This document shows, piece by piece, positions 37,616-45,903 of a DNA stretch of 64,000 nucleotides. Where the stretch lies: positions 124,001 to 188,000 of the forward strand of contig NZ_JRLF01000011.1 in NCBI RefSeq assembly GCF_001404985.1. The letters run 5' to 3'. Numbering within the stretch: position 1 is the first letter of the stretch; each line of letters starts with the position of its first letter. A program made the translations under genes and the position numbers. Under the pieces are notes generated by a model. It saw only the letters and a list, made by a program, of their open reading frames with translations, did no database searches and had not been told where the DNA came from. This DNA comes from Flavobacterium aquidurense (lineage in GTDB: Bacteria; Bacteroidota; Bacteroidia; Flavobacteriales; Flavobacteriaceae).

Positions 37616-38877
37616 TGGAAAAAATAAGAATAGCTGTCCGCAAATTTGATCCTTTCGAAATTACGCTGCAAAAGCTATGGGATTTATTTTGCCTGAAATA
37701 CAATATTGCTGTCGAAGCAGAAATGGTTCCGCTGGAATTACATGACCTTTATGAAGAAACAATTACCAATAAAGGTTTAAAAAACGGCAAATGGGATATT
37801 GCACATATCAACACCGATTGGATATTTGACGCTGTAAACGAAAAAGCGGTGCTGGACCTAACCTCTCTTATTAATCAAAATCCACCGCAGGATTATCCAG
37901 AAGGCTGGCATCAATCCTTATTGAATTTACAGCAAATAAAAAACGGTACTTATGGTTTGCCTTTTCATGATGGACCTGAATGTTTGATTTTTAGAACGGA
38001 TTTATTTGAAGATGATAATGAGAAAGAAAATTTTAAAAAACAATTTGGCTATGAACTTCAGCCTCCAAAAACCTGGACAGAATTTACTCAGATAGCACAA
38101 TTTTTCAATCGTCCCGAAGAAAACTTGTATGGTTGTGTTTTTGCCAATTTCCCTGACGGACACAATATGGTTTTTGATTTTTGCCTGCAACTCTGGACTC
38201 GTGGCGGGTCATTATTAAACGATCAAAATCAAATTAATATCAATCATAATCAAGCAATTGAGGCTTTGGATTTTTACAGGACTATTGTAAATAATAAAGA
38301 TGCAATTCACCCCAAATCGAAAAATTTTGGTTCTGTAGAAGCCGGAATGGCTTTCGCCGAAGGACAAGCCGCAATGGCAATCAACTGGTTTGGATTTGCC
38401 TCGATGTGCGAAGTAATCGACGAATCGAAAGTAAAAGGGAAAGTCGATATTACAGAACTTCCTTCAGATCCTAATCATAAAACCGCTTCGCTCAATGTTT
38501 ATTGGCTTTATACAATTGGCATAGGAAGCAAAAATAAAGCACTGGCTTATGATTTTTTACGATTTGCTACCAGTGTAAAAAGTGATAAACTATTAACAAA
38601 AGAAGGCGGAATAGGCTGTAGAAAATCGACTTGGAACGATCCTGAAATCAATGACATTATTCCGTTTTACCATAAACTCGAAATGCTGCACGAAAATGCC
38701 CTGACTTTGCCTCAAACGCCAATCTGGCCTAAAGTTGCAGCATTAATAGATCAAATGGTTTTAAAGGCGATTGAAAGTAATATTTCGTCTCAAAAACTAA
38801 TCGAAGAAACTCAGCATAACATTGAAAATTTGACTCTTAAACAAAGTTTCTGCCAGGACAAAAACTTAGCAACTTAG
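37615..38877 (+). CDS. Solute-binding-protein-like protein without signal peptide (second copy)
   Basis: A 420-residue protein of the same family-1 solute-binding fold as the product at 34186. It starts at the first strand, KIRIAVRKFDPFEITLQKLW, then has KWDIAHINTDWIFDAVNEKA, YGLPFHDGPECLIFRTDLF, WTEFTQIAQFFNRPEENLYG, LWTRGGSLLND and the hinge-side block AMAFAEGQAAMAINWFGFAS. Again there is no signal peptide, and its start overlaps the CoA-transferase stop codon, so an exported form is excluded. It also lacks ABC partners. The last codons (LAT-stop) merge into a CTTAG tandem repeat. Confidence 0.75.
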   Translation: MEKIRIAVRKFDPFEITLQKLWDLFCLKYNIAVEAEMVPLELHDLYEETITNKGLKNGKWDIAHINTDWIFDAVNEKAVLDLTSLINQNPPQDYPEGWHQSLLNLQQIKNGTYGLPFHDGPECLIFRTDLFEDDNEKENFKKQFGYELQPPKTWTEFTQIAQFFNRPEENLYGCVFANFPDGHNMVFDFCLQLWTRGGSLLNDQNQININHNQAIEALDFYRTIVNNKDAIHPKSKNFGSVEAGMAFAEGQAAMAINWFGFASMCEVIDESKVKGKVDITELPSDPNHKTASLNVYWLYTIGIGSKNKALAYDFLRFATSVKSDKLLTKEGGIGCRKSTWNDPEINDIIPFYHKLEMLHENALTLPQTPIWPKVAALIDQMVLKAIESNISSQKLIEETQHNIENLTLKQSFCQDKNLAT

Positions 38878-38898
38878 ACACTTAGCAGCTTAGAAACT
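38866..38898. repeat. CTTAGCAA-type tandem repeat across a stop codon
   Basis: AACTTAGCAACTTAGACACT continues with TAGCAGCTTAGAAACT. The TAG of the second unit is the stop codon of the 37615-38877 gene. Confidence 0.75.
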
Positions 38899-38912
38899 AT
38901 AAACAAAAAAAC

Positions 38913-39980
38913 ATGAATATTCCATATAAACCTAAATTACCGGAAACGAACCAACCCATTATCATTATTGGTGCAAGCGGCATTGTAAAAGATGCCCATT
39001 TGCCTGCTTATCAAATGGCTGGTTTTACTGTTTTTGGGATCACAAACAGAACAATTTCAAAAGCGCACGATCTGGCAAAACAATTTAAAATCGCACATGT
39101 TTTTGAAAACGTGGCTGATGCAGTAAAAAATGCACCATCAAATGCTGTGTACGATATTACGGTTCTACCCGATCAATACATCGAAATTCTGGAGCAATTA
39201 CCTGACGGAGCCGCAGTTCTGATTCAGAAACCTATGGGAAATGATCTTGCTCAGGCACGTGAAATCGTCGCGGTTTGCGAACGTAAAAATCTGGTTGCAG
39301 CAATTAATTTCCAATTGCGTTTTGCCTCTTTTGTTAGTGCAGCACGCTATATGATCGATCAGGGAATTATTGGCGAATTGTATGATTTTGAATTTAAGGT
39401 TACGGTAAACACGCCTTGGGAATTGTTTCCATTGATTAAGGAACACCCCAGATTAGAAATTCTTTTTCATAGTGTTCACTATATCGATTGCATTAGGTCG
39501 TTTTTAGGAAATCCGAAAAGTGTGATGGCAAAAACAGCCAAACACCCGCTAAAAAAATTATCATCCTGCCGTTCTACAATCATTTTAGATTATGGAGAAG
39601 ACAAACATGTTGTAATCAATACGAATCACGATCATCATTTTGGACCTAAACACGAGGAAAGTTACATTAAATGGGAAGGAACAAAAGGAGCGGTCAAAGC
39701 AAAAATGGGTTTATTAATGAATTATCCTGACGGTTTGCCGGATGAATTTGAATATGCTTTACTCAACGAAAAAGGTGAATATGAATGGAAAAAAATCGAA
39801 CTTGAAGGTTCATGGTTTCCCGAAGCTTTTATAGGAACAATGTCAAACCTGATGCGCTTCAAGGAAGGTTCTGACACCAAATTACTGGCAAGTGTTCAGG
39901 ATGTTCTGGACACTATGAAAGTCGTCGAAGCCTGTTATATCAGCAATAAAAACGGAGGGGTTTCTCTTAGCGAATTATAA
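38913..39980 (+). CDS. Gfo/Idh/MocA family oxidoreductase (second copy)
   Basis: A 355-residue cytosolic NAD(P)-dependent oxidoreductase. The Rossmann start is QPIIIIGASGIVKDAHLPAY, and VFGITNRTISKAHDLA follows the second strand. The Lys-Pro motif is AAVLIQKPMGNDLAQAREIV. The catalytic half includes FQLRFASFVSAARYMIDQGI and LEILFHSVHYIDCIRSFLGN. It is not closely similar to the Gfo/Idh protein at 23266. It stands 35 nt after the second binding protein in the CoA-transferase operon, so it probably oxidises or reduces the sugar-derived substrate of that pathway. Confidence 0.85.
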   Translation: MNIPYKPKLPETNQPIIIIGASGIVKDAHLPAYQMAGFTVFGITNRTISKAHDLAKQFKIAHVFENVADAVKNAPSNAVYDITVLPDQYIEILEQLPDGAAVLIQKPMGNDLAQAREIVAVCERKNLVAAINFQLRFASFVSAARYMIDQGIIGELYDFEFKVTVNTPWELFPLIKEHPRLEILFHSVHYIDCIRSFLGNPKSVMAKTAKHPLKKLSSCRSTIILDYGEDKHVVINTNHDHHFGPKHEESYIKWEGTKGAVKAKMGLLMNYPDGLPDEFEYALLNEKGEYEWKKIELEGSWFPEAFIGTMSNLMRFKEGSDTKLLASVQDVLDTMKVVEACYISNKNGGVSLSEL

Positions 39981-39981
39981 T

Positions 39982-40120
39982 TTAGAAGCAAGAAGTAAGA
40001 TGATAAAATGCATTATGTAAAGATTTTTAAAACGATAGTAATACACAGTAAAACAAACAGACATCGAATATCTTCATTTCACATTTAGCCATAACTTAAA
40101 ATCTTGCTTCTTGCTTCTAA
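39982..40120. repeat. Inverted AGAAGCAAGAAG arms in the Gfo/MaoC gap
   Basis: TTAGAAGCAAGAAGTAAGAT (39982-40001) and ATCTTGCTTCTTGCTTCTAA (40101-40120) are complementary at 19 of 20 positions across a 99-nt spacer. The left arm begins just after the stop codon at 39980. Confidence 0.8.
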
Positions 40121-40149
40121 CATCTAAACTTTTATCAAACTAAAAATAT

Positions 40150-40593
40150 ATGTATTTCAAATCAACATTTTTTGAGGATTATCAAATTGGTGATAAGCGC
40201 GTCACTTTTGGGCGAACGATTACCGAAACAGATTTTGTGGTTCATGCCGGGCATACGGGAGATTTTTTTCCGCATCATATGGATGAGGAATGGTGCAAAA
40301 CACAACCTTTCGGACAGCGTATTGCACACGGAACAATGGTTTTTAGTATCGGAATTGGTTTAACAGCATCTGAAATTAATCCTGAAGCATTTTCTAAAGG
40401 ATATGATCGTATGCGATTTGTAAAACCAGTGCATATTGGTGACACGATTCATTCTGAAATTACAATCTCAGAAAAAGGAGAAGCCAAAAAACCCGATATG
40501 GGAACTGTAACAGAACATGTAGAAATCATCAATCAAAAAGGTGAAGTCGTTCTTGTTTGTGATCACTTACTCTTGGTTAAAAAAAATCTTTGA
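40150..40593 (+). CDS. MaoC-like (R)-hydratase / dehydratase
   Basis: A 147-residue single-domain hot-dog-fold protein of the MaoC family. It has [20 protein letters not shown], the hydratase motif region [20 protein letters not shown] with the expected Asp and His (the usual Asn is replaced by Phe), [19 protein letters not shown] and [20 protein letters not shown]. Such enzymes add water to enoyl-CoA thioesters or remove it from them, which matches the two CoA-transferases upstream. The gap before it holds an inverted repeat, but no terminator with a T-run was seen. The exact acyl-CoA is unknown. Confidence 0.85.
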   Translation: MYFKSTFFEDYQIGDKRVTFGRTITETDFVVHAGHTGDFFPHHMDEEWCKTQPFGQRIAHGTMVFSIGIGLTASEINPEAFSKGYDRMRFVKPVHIGDTIHSEITISEKGEAKKPDMGTVTEHVEIINQKGEVVLVCDHLLLVKKNL

Positions 40594-40599
40594 TTTTTT

Positions 40600-40735
40600 T
40601 TGAGGTACAAAGGCCCAAAGTTTCAAAGGGACAGAGGTTTCTCACTTTGAACATAAAAACCAAAACCTTTGAGCCTTTGTCGCTTTGAACCTTTGCCGCT
40701 CTGAACCTCTGAACCTATTAACAAAAAAACTATCT
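40600..40735. repeat. CAAAG / CTTTG inverted word arms before fucP
   Basis: The left arm consists of AGGTACAAAGGCCCAAAGTT and TCAAAGGGACAGAGG. The right arm consists of CCTTTGAGCCTTTGTCGCTT, TGAACCTTTGCCGC and TCTGAACCTCTGAACC. The two arms are inverted versions of each other. Confidence 0.7.
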
Positions 40736-40739
40736 AACT

Positions 40740-42041
40740 ATGCAAATAACCAACCAAATCGGCGATCAACACGAAGTCGCTTCCGAAACAGGCTCAGGCA
40801 AAAAATACCTTTTGCCCTTTATATTAATCACCAGTTTATTTTTCCTATGGGGAATGGCGCATGGTCTTGACGGTATTTTGATTCCGCATTTAAAGAAAGC
40901 ATGCCAGCTCAACAACAGACAATCCACATTAATCGATACTTCGATCTTTTTTGCCTATTTTATAATGGCAATTCCGGCGGGAATCATAATCAAAAAAATT
41001 GGCTATAAAAACAGTATTATCACTGGTTTATTGGTCTTTGCAGCGGGAGCATTTTTATTTGTACCGGCAGCAAATACCAGAACTTACGAGCTTTTTTTAC
41101 TGGCATTGTTTATTATTGGCTGTGGATTAACAATTCTTGAAACGAGCGCTAATCCTTATGCAGCAATTTTAGGGCCTCCGGAATCTTCTTCGACAAGATT
41201 GAATTTAGCCGCTTCTTTTAATGGTTTGGCTGTAACTCTGGCTCCTTTACTTGGAGGAGTTTTTATACTTTCTGGCGTTAATCATACGCCGGAGCAATTA
41301 GCTTCAATGCCTGATGCTACAAGAGCTGCTTATTTATTGGAGGAAGCTTCGACTGTAAAATTGCCTTATATTATTCTGGGAAGCATATTGGTTTTAGTAG
41401 CAGTTGTATTTTATTTTATGCATTTGCCTTCTATGAAATCCCAGGAAACTGAAAATGAAGCAAAACCCGGATTTTTTTCTGTCCTGAAATTTTCGCATTT
41501 AAGCTGGGCTGTTGTGGCACAATTTTTTTATGTTGGTGCACAAGTTTGCATCACCAGTTTTTTTGTACGAATAGCACAAAAAGAAGCTGGATTAGATGAA
41601 AAAACTGCGGCTTATTATCTTGGTATTTATGGCTTTTTGTTTATGATGGGACGATTTAGCGGAACCTTTTTTCTAAAATTTGTTAAGGATTACATTTTGC
41701 TTTCTATCTATTGTATCATCAGCGTTTTGCTTTGTTTAGTGGCAATTTACGGATCCGGTATTTATATTATTTATGCGCTTGGCGGAATCGGATTTTTTAT
41801 GTCGATTATGTTTCCTACGATCTTTTCATTAGGATTAACAGGTTTAAAATCGAATACTGAAACTGGTTCTTCGTGGTTGGTTATGTCAATTGTTGGCGGC
41901 GCAATACTTCCGTACGGAATGGGAACTTTGATCGATATGAAACATGATGATATTCAATCCGGATATATTATTCCGTTGTTGTGTTTTGTTATTATTTTAT
42001 CTTTTGGTTTGTACGGACACAAAGTAAAGGCCGTGAAATAA
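40740..42041 (+). CDS. fucP: FucP-type sugar:proton symporter (MFS)
   Basis: A 433-residue inner-membrane permease with twelve predicted helices. The first helix carries FILITSLFFLWGMAHGLDGI, with the FucP-type charged residue in the membrane. The signature LETSANPYAAILGPPESSST then RLNLAASFNGLAVTLAPLLG is typical of the FucP family, which imports L-fucose and related hexoses with protons. It is the last gene of the plus-strand operon and supports the view that a deoxyhexose is the substrate of the two facing operons. A perfect terminator follows. Other hexoses are possible, since the family also includes glucose/galactose transporters. Confidence 0.82.
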   Translation: MQITNQIGDQHEVASETGSGKKYLLPFILITSLFFLWGMAHGLDGILIPHLKKACQLNNRQSTLIDTSIFFAYFIMAIPAGIIIKKIGYKNSIITGLLVFAAGAFLFVPAANTRTYELFLLALFIIGCGLTILETSANPYAAILGPPESSSTRLNLAASFNGLAVTLAPLLGGVFILSGVNHTPEQLASMPDATRAAYLLEEASTVKLPYIILGSILVLVAVVFYFMHLPSMKSQETENEAKPGFFSVLKFSHLSWAVVAQFFYVGAQVCITSFFVRIAQKEAGLDEKTAAYYLGIYGFLFMMGRFSGTFFLKFVKDYILLSIYCIISVLLCLVAIYGSGIYIIYALGGIGFFMSIMFPTIFSLGLTGLKSNTETGSSWLVMSIVGGAILPYGMGTLIDMKHDDIQSGYIIPLLCFVIILSFGLYGHKVKAVK

Positions 42042-42060
42042 TTTCATTTTAAAAAATAAA

Positions 42061-42100
42061 AAAAGGTTTGAATCAGATAATTTTGATTCAAACCTTTTTT
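42061..42100. terminator. Bidirectional terminator after fucP
   Basis: Stem AAAAGGTTTGAATCA (42061-42075), loop GATAATTT, TGATTCAAACCTTTT (42084-42098), followed by T's and preceded by A's. It serves fucP and the convergent class V PLP gene. Confidence 0.88.
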
Positions 42101-42121
42101 ATTATAATTTGGTTTAGAAAC

Positions 42122-43621
42122 TTAGTCCAGAAAAAACCATTCTTTCACATCTTCGGCAATTGTTTCTTTGTTTACAATGCTTTCAAACTCATTATTTATT
42201 GGATTATAACGATAAGCTTCCTGCCATTTTTCGTAGTTCAAAGCTACTTTTTGTATCGCATCACAAATAAACAATAATTCCTGGGTTGTCATTGTTGGAT
42301 GAAGTGAAACCCGAACCCAGCCTGGCTTATTGCTTAGGTTTTTATTCAGAATTTCGTTTGTCATCTCGACTGATTGTTTTTCATTAATATCAAACAAATA
42401 ATGTGCGTATGTACTTGCGCAGGACCATCCGCCACGAACCTGAATCCCGAAACGATCGTTTAAAAGTCTGACAATTAAATTATAATGAATATTTTCAATC
42501 GTAAAAGAAACACAGCCAATTCTCTCCGTATTTAAATCTCCCAAAATAGATAATCCTTTTATTTTTTGAAGTTCAGAAAAACAAATTTCAAGCAATTCAT
42601 TTTCTCTGTTTTTCATGTTTTCGATTCCCATTTGGTTTTTCAGTTCCAGACATAAAGCTGTTCGCATGACTTGTAAAAAACCCGGAGTTCCGCCATCTTC
42701 TTTTACTTCTATAGCATCGCTGTAATGGTAACCTCCCCAGGGATTGGTACATTTTACATTTCCTCCGCCGGGATTATCGGGAAAGTTTGATTGGTATAAT
42801 TTTTCATTAAAAACCAAAATCCCACAGGTTCCCGGACCTCCAAGAAATTTATGAGGCGAAAAGAAAATTGCATCCAATTGTTCTTCAGTATCTTCCGGAT
42901 GCATATTTATAGCAACATAAGGCGCTGAAGCTGCAAAATCTACAAAACATACCCCATTATTTTGATGCATGATTTTAGCCAGTTTATGATATGGCGTAAT
43001 GATTCCGTTTACATTGGAACATGCTGTAAACGAGCCAATCTTCAAAGCTCTGTTTGCATATTTTTTAAGTTCTTCTGACAATATTTCGGGATCAGCCAGA
43101 TTATTTTCATCGGGAGGTAAAACCACCACATCTGCAATGGTTTCATACCACGGAACCTGATTAGAGTGATGCTCCATATGTGTGATAAAAACCACTGGTC
43201 TTTCATTATCAAAATTTGGTTTTATATTGTAAATATTATCTTTTGATCGCAAACCCATAATGCGCTGCAACTTCGATAAAGCGGCTGTCATTCCGGTTCC
43301 GGTTGCTACAAGGCAATCGTGCTCATTTGCATTCACGTGTTTTTTAATCAGGTCGCGTGCATGCTGATACGCATAAGTTGAAGCTTTACCGGTTTCGCTT
43401 GAAAACGAATGGGTGTTGGCAATCATTGGCCCAATTTTAGAAAGCATAATATCTTCTAAAGGAGCATATAATCTTCCGCTGGCAATCCAATCTGCATATA
43501 TTAGTTTTTGTTTCCCGTATGTGGATTCGAAACTGTGATTTACTCCAATAGTATTTTCCCTGAACTTAGAAAAATAGCGCTCTAATTGTGTCTGTTCCTT
43601 TTTATTCAGAATAGCATTCAT
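42122..43621 (-). CDS. Class V aminotransferase-fold PLP enzyme (cysteine desulfurase-like)
   Basis: A 499-residue cytosolic PLP enzyme. It has LIYADWIASGRLYAPLEDIM, ANTHSFSSETGKASTYAYQH, LVATGTGMTAALSKLQRIMG, the cofactor aspartate in GVCFVDFAASAPYV, and the Schiff-base lysine in FFSPHKFLGGPGTCGILVF. The C-terminal domain includes FGIQVRGGWSCASTYAHYLF, where a cysteine lies in the position typical of desulfurase-like enzymes. It is somewhat longer than SufS/IscS and lacks an obvious SufE partner. It is 24 nt downstream of dsbD on the same strand. A role in sulfur release from cysteine derivatives is possible but not shown. Confidence 0.82.
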   Translation of the reverse strand: MNAILNKKEQTQLERYFSKFRENTIGVNHSFESTYGKQKLIYADWIASGRLYAPLEDIMLSKIGPMIANTHSFSSETGKASTYAYQHARDLIKKHVNANEHDCLVATGTGMTAALSKLQRIMGLRSKDNIYNIKPNFDNERPVVFITHMEHHSNQVPWYETIADVVVLPPDENNLADPEILSEELKKYANRALKIGSFTACSNVNGIITPYHKLAKIMHQNNGVCFVDFAASAPYVAINMHPEDTEEQLDAIFFSPHKFLGGPGTCGILVFNEKLYQSNFPDNPGGGNVKCTNPWGGYHYSDAIEVKEDGGTPGFLQVMRTALCLELKNQMGIENMKNRENELLEICFSELQKIKGLSILGDLNTERIGCVSFTIENIHYNLIVRLLNDRFGIQVRGGWSCASTYAHYLFDINEKQSVEMTNEILNKNLSNKPGWVRVSLHPTMTTQELLFICDAIQKVALNYEKWQEAYRYNPINNEFESIVNKETIAEDVKEWFFLD

Positions 43622-43645
43622 TATTTTTATCTTTTAAAAAACAGC

Positions 43646-45652
43646 TTATTTTTTGAAATTTTTGATTCCTGTATTCAACCAGTCATAATAGTTTTCGATA
43701 TCAGGATTATATGCTGAAGGTTGGGTTAAATTATTGCTGTTATGATCTACAATTACATAAAATGGCTGTGCGTTTGCTTTATAGGTTTTAATCTGTAAAT
43801 CGCTCCACTTATTACCAATTGTTTTGATTTTTTTGCCAGTGGTTTCTGAGACATATTGTTCACTTTCCGGCAATTCTTTTTTATCATCAACATAAAGCGA
43901 AATCAAAACCAAATCATTTTTTAAAACTCCTAAAACCTTAGCATCTGACCAAACGAGTTCTTCCATTTTTCTGCAATTTACGCAGGCATATCCTGTAAAA
44001 TCCAATAAAACCGGTTTTCCTGCTTTTTTAGCAAATTCCATTCCTTTTTTGTAATCATGAAAAGTAACGATATTCTGAGGGCCAAATTCAGCTCCTTCCG
44101 GTAAAATAGTTTTTGTTTCGCCTGAATTTTTAGAAGCTCCAAATCCGTCAGGTGATTCGCTGTAATGCATTGGTGGCGGGAATCCGCTGATTAATTTTAG
44201 AGGTGCACCAAAAAGTCCGGGAATCAGATAAATTGTAAAACTAAGAACAAGAAGTCCAAAAATCAACCGTCCTACCGAAATATGATTGAGCGGAGAATCG
44301 TGTGGCAAGGTAATTTTTCCAAATAAATAAAGTGCCAGAACTGCAAAAACGGCAATCCAGATAGTTAAGAAAACTTCTCTTTCGAGCCAATGCAATTGCA
44401 AAACAAGATCAGCATTTGATAAAAATTTGAAAGCTAAAGCTAATTCTAAAAAGCCTAAAACTACTTTTACGGTATTTAGCCATCCGCCTGATTTGGGCAA
44501 CGCATTCAGCCAACCCGGAAAAGCGGCAAATAACGAGAATGGTAAAGCGATGGCGATCGAAAATCCTAACATTCCCACAATTGGTGCAATTCCGCCTTTT
44601 GAAGCCGCTTCGACCAATAAAGTCCCTACAATAGGTCCCGTACAAGAAAATGACACAATGGCTAAAGCCAAGGCCATAAAGAAAATCCCAATCAGTCCTC
44701 CTCTATCGGCTTGTGAATCGACTTTATTGGCAAGGGAATTCGGCAGCATGATTTCAAACGCCCCTAAAAAAGAACACGCAAAAACAACCAGTAAAACAAA
44801 GAATATCAGGTTAAACCAAACATTTGTAGAAAGTGCATTCAGGGAATCTGCACCAAAAACCGCGGTTACAATTGAGCCCAGTAAAACGTAGATAATCACA
44901 ATTGAGAATCCGTAAATCAAAGCATTTTTGATTCCGGCTGCTTTGGTTTTGCTTTGTTTGGTAAAATAACTCACGGTCATTGGGATCATCGGGAAAACAC
45001 AAGGTGTTAGCAAAGCAGCAAAACCGGATAAAAAGGCAATTATAAAAATGCTGATTAATCCTCTTGATTTATTTTTTTCAGAATGATTTACAACTGCTTT
45101 TTCTGTTGATTTATCTATGTTTTCTGCTGCTTTTTCTACTTTTTGAACAGAGTCTCCTTTAGCAAAATCAGCAGTAGCTTTGGCGGAAGCCAACTTTTTA
45201 GCATTCGGGATTTTAAAGGATAATTCTTCAGATGATGGCGGCAAGCAATTGCTGTCATCGCAAACCATAAATTCTACTTCGGCCGCGATATTCACAATTT
45301 CATCTGATGTAAATTTTATCTTCTGCGCAAAAACAGCTTTACCTTCAAAATATTTAATTTTCATGTCGAAGATTTTATCGACGGTTTCGTGTCCTTTATC
45401 TTCTGTTGTTTTTCCGATTAATTCGAATTTTTTCGGGTTGTTTTTAAATGTAAAAGCGGTTGGAGATGGTCCGCCTTCTTCAATATATTGTCCGTATAAA
45501 TGCCAGCCGGATTGTATTATGGCCTGGGCTTTCAGGATATATTCTTTATCTGATATTTTTTCGACAGCTGTTGTCCATTTTACCGGATTGTACATTTGCC
45601 CAAATATGCTGCAACTTAATAGCAACATAAAGGTTATTATGATATTTTTCAT
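43646..45652 (-). CDS. dsbD: Thiol:disulfide interchange protein DsbD
   Basis: A 668-residue inner-membrane protein that passes reducing power from the cytosol to the periplasm. A signal peptide (ending SIFGQ) precedes the DsbD-alpha-like domain (about 20-150, with the Cys pair in MVCDDSNCLPP). The membrane part has about eight helices and includes GFAALLTPCVFPMIPMTVSY and FSCTGPIVGTLLVEAASKGG, each with a redox cysteine. The C-terminal thioredoxin-like domain (about 530-668) has FTGYACVNCRKMEELVW, a CxxC site. All three cysteine pairs appear intact. It sits between the class V PLP gene and the M16 peptidase gene and shares a thiol theme with the TlpA proteins upstream. Confidence 0.9.
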   Translation of the reverse strand: MKNIIITFMLLLSCSIFGQMYNPVKWTTAVEKISDKEYILKAQAIIQSGWHLYGQYIEEGGPSPTAFTFKNNPKKFELIGKTTEDKGHETVDKIFDMKIKYFEGKAVFAQKIKFTSDEIVNIAAEVEFMVCDDSNCLPPSSEELSFKIPNAKKLASAKATADFAKGDSVQKVEKAAENIDKSTEKAVVNHSEKNKSRGLISIFIIAFLSGFAALLTPCVFPMIPMTVSYFTKQSKTKAAGIKNALIYGFSIVIIYVLLGSIVTAVFGADSLNALSTNVWFNLIFFVLLVVFACSFLGAFEIMLPNSLANKVDSQADRGGLIGIFFMALALAIVSFSCTGPIVGTLLVEAASKGGIAPIVGMLGFSIAIALPFSLFAAFPGWLNALPKSGGWLNTVKVVLGFLELALAFKFLSNADLVLQLHWLEREVFLTIWIAVFAVLALYLFGKITLPHDSPLNHISVGRLIFGLLVLSFTIYLIPGLFGAPLKLISGFPPPMHYSESPDGFGASKNSGETKTILPEGAEFGPQNIVTFHDYKKGMEFAKKAGKPVLLDFTGYACVNCRKMEELVWSDAKVLGVLKNDLVLISLYVDDKKELPESEQYVSETTGKKIKTIGNKWSDLQIKTYKANAQPFYVIVDHNSNNLTQPSAYNPDIENYYDWLNTGIKNFKK

Positions 45653-45676
45653 TGGTTTACAGGTTTGATATTTTGG

Positions 45677-45707
45677 AAAAAAAGAGCTGTTGGCAAACAG
45701 CTCTTTT
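45677..45707 (-). terminator. Terminator downstream of the M16 peptidase gene
   Basis: AAAAGAGCTGTT (45680-45691), loop GGCA, AACAGCTCTTTT (45696-45707). On the minus strand it is followed by a run of T, so it ends the M16 transcript before dsbD. Confidence 0.8.
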
Positions 45708-45862
45708 AGGGTCTTTCTTAGAAAATTGCTTACTAATTCAGTTTCTAATATGAAAAAAATGAAAGACTACTATTAAAATTGTTGGTTGTTGGATTACGAT
45801 AACTTTGTCAAGGTTTTGATTTTTTTTTTAAAGTTTACTATTAGTATATATTCGCAATCATT

Positions 45863-45878
45863 GTCATTTCGAGGAACA
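45863..45878. repeat. Single arm of the GTCATTTCGAGGAAC element
   Basis: GTCATTTCGAGGAACA resembles the left arms of the elements at 5348 and 17441, but no right arm follows within the gap. It looks like a decayed copy. Confidence 0.5.
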
Positions 45879-45903
45879 ACCTCAGTATAACCTTTACTTT
45901 CTC

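Noticed and set aside
44427..44891. 154-codon plus-strand frame inside dsbD
   Set aside because: Antisense to the membrane helices of DsbD; low-complexity translation and no start context.
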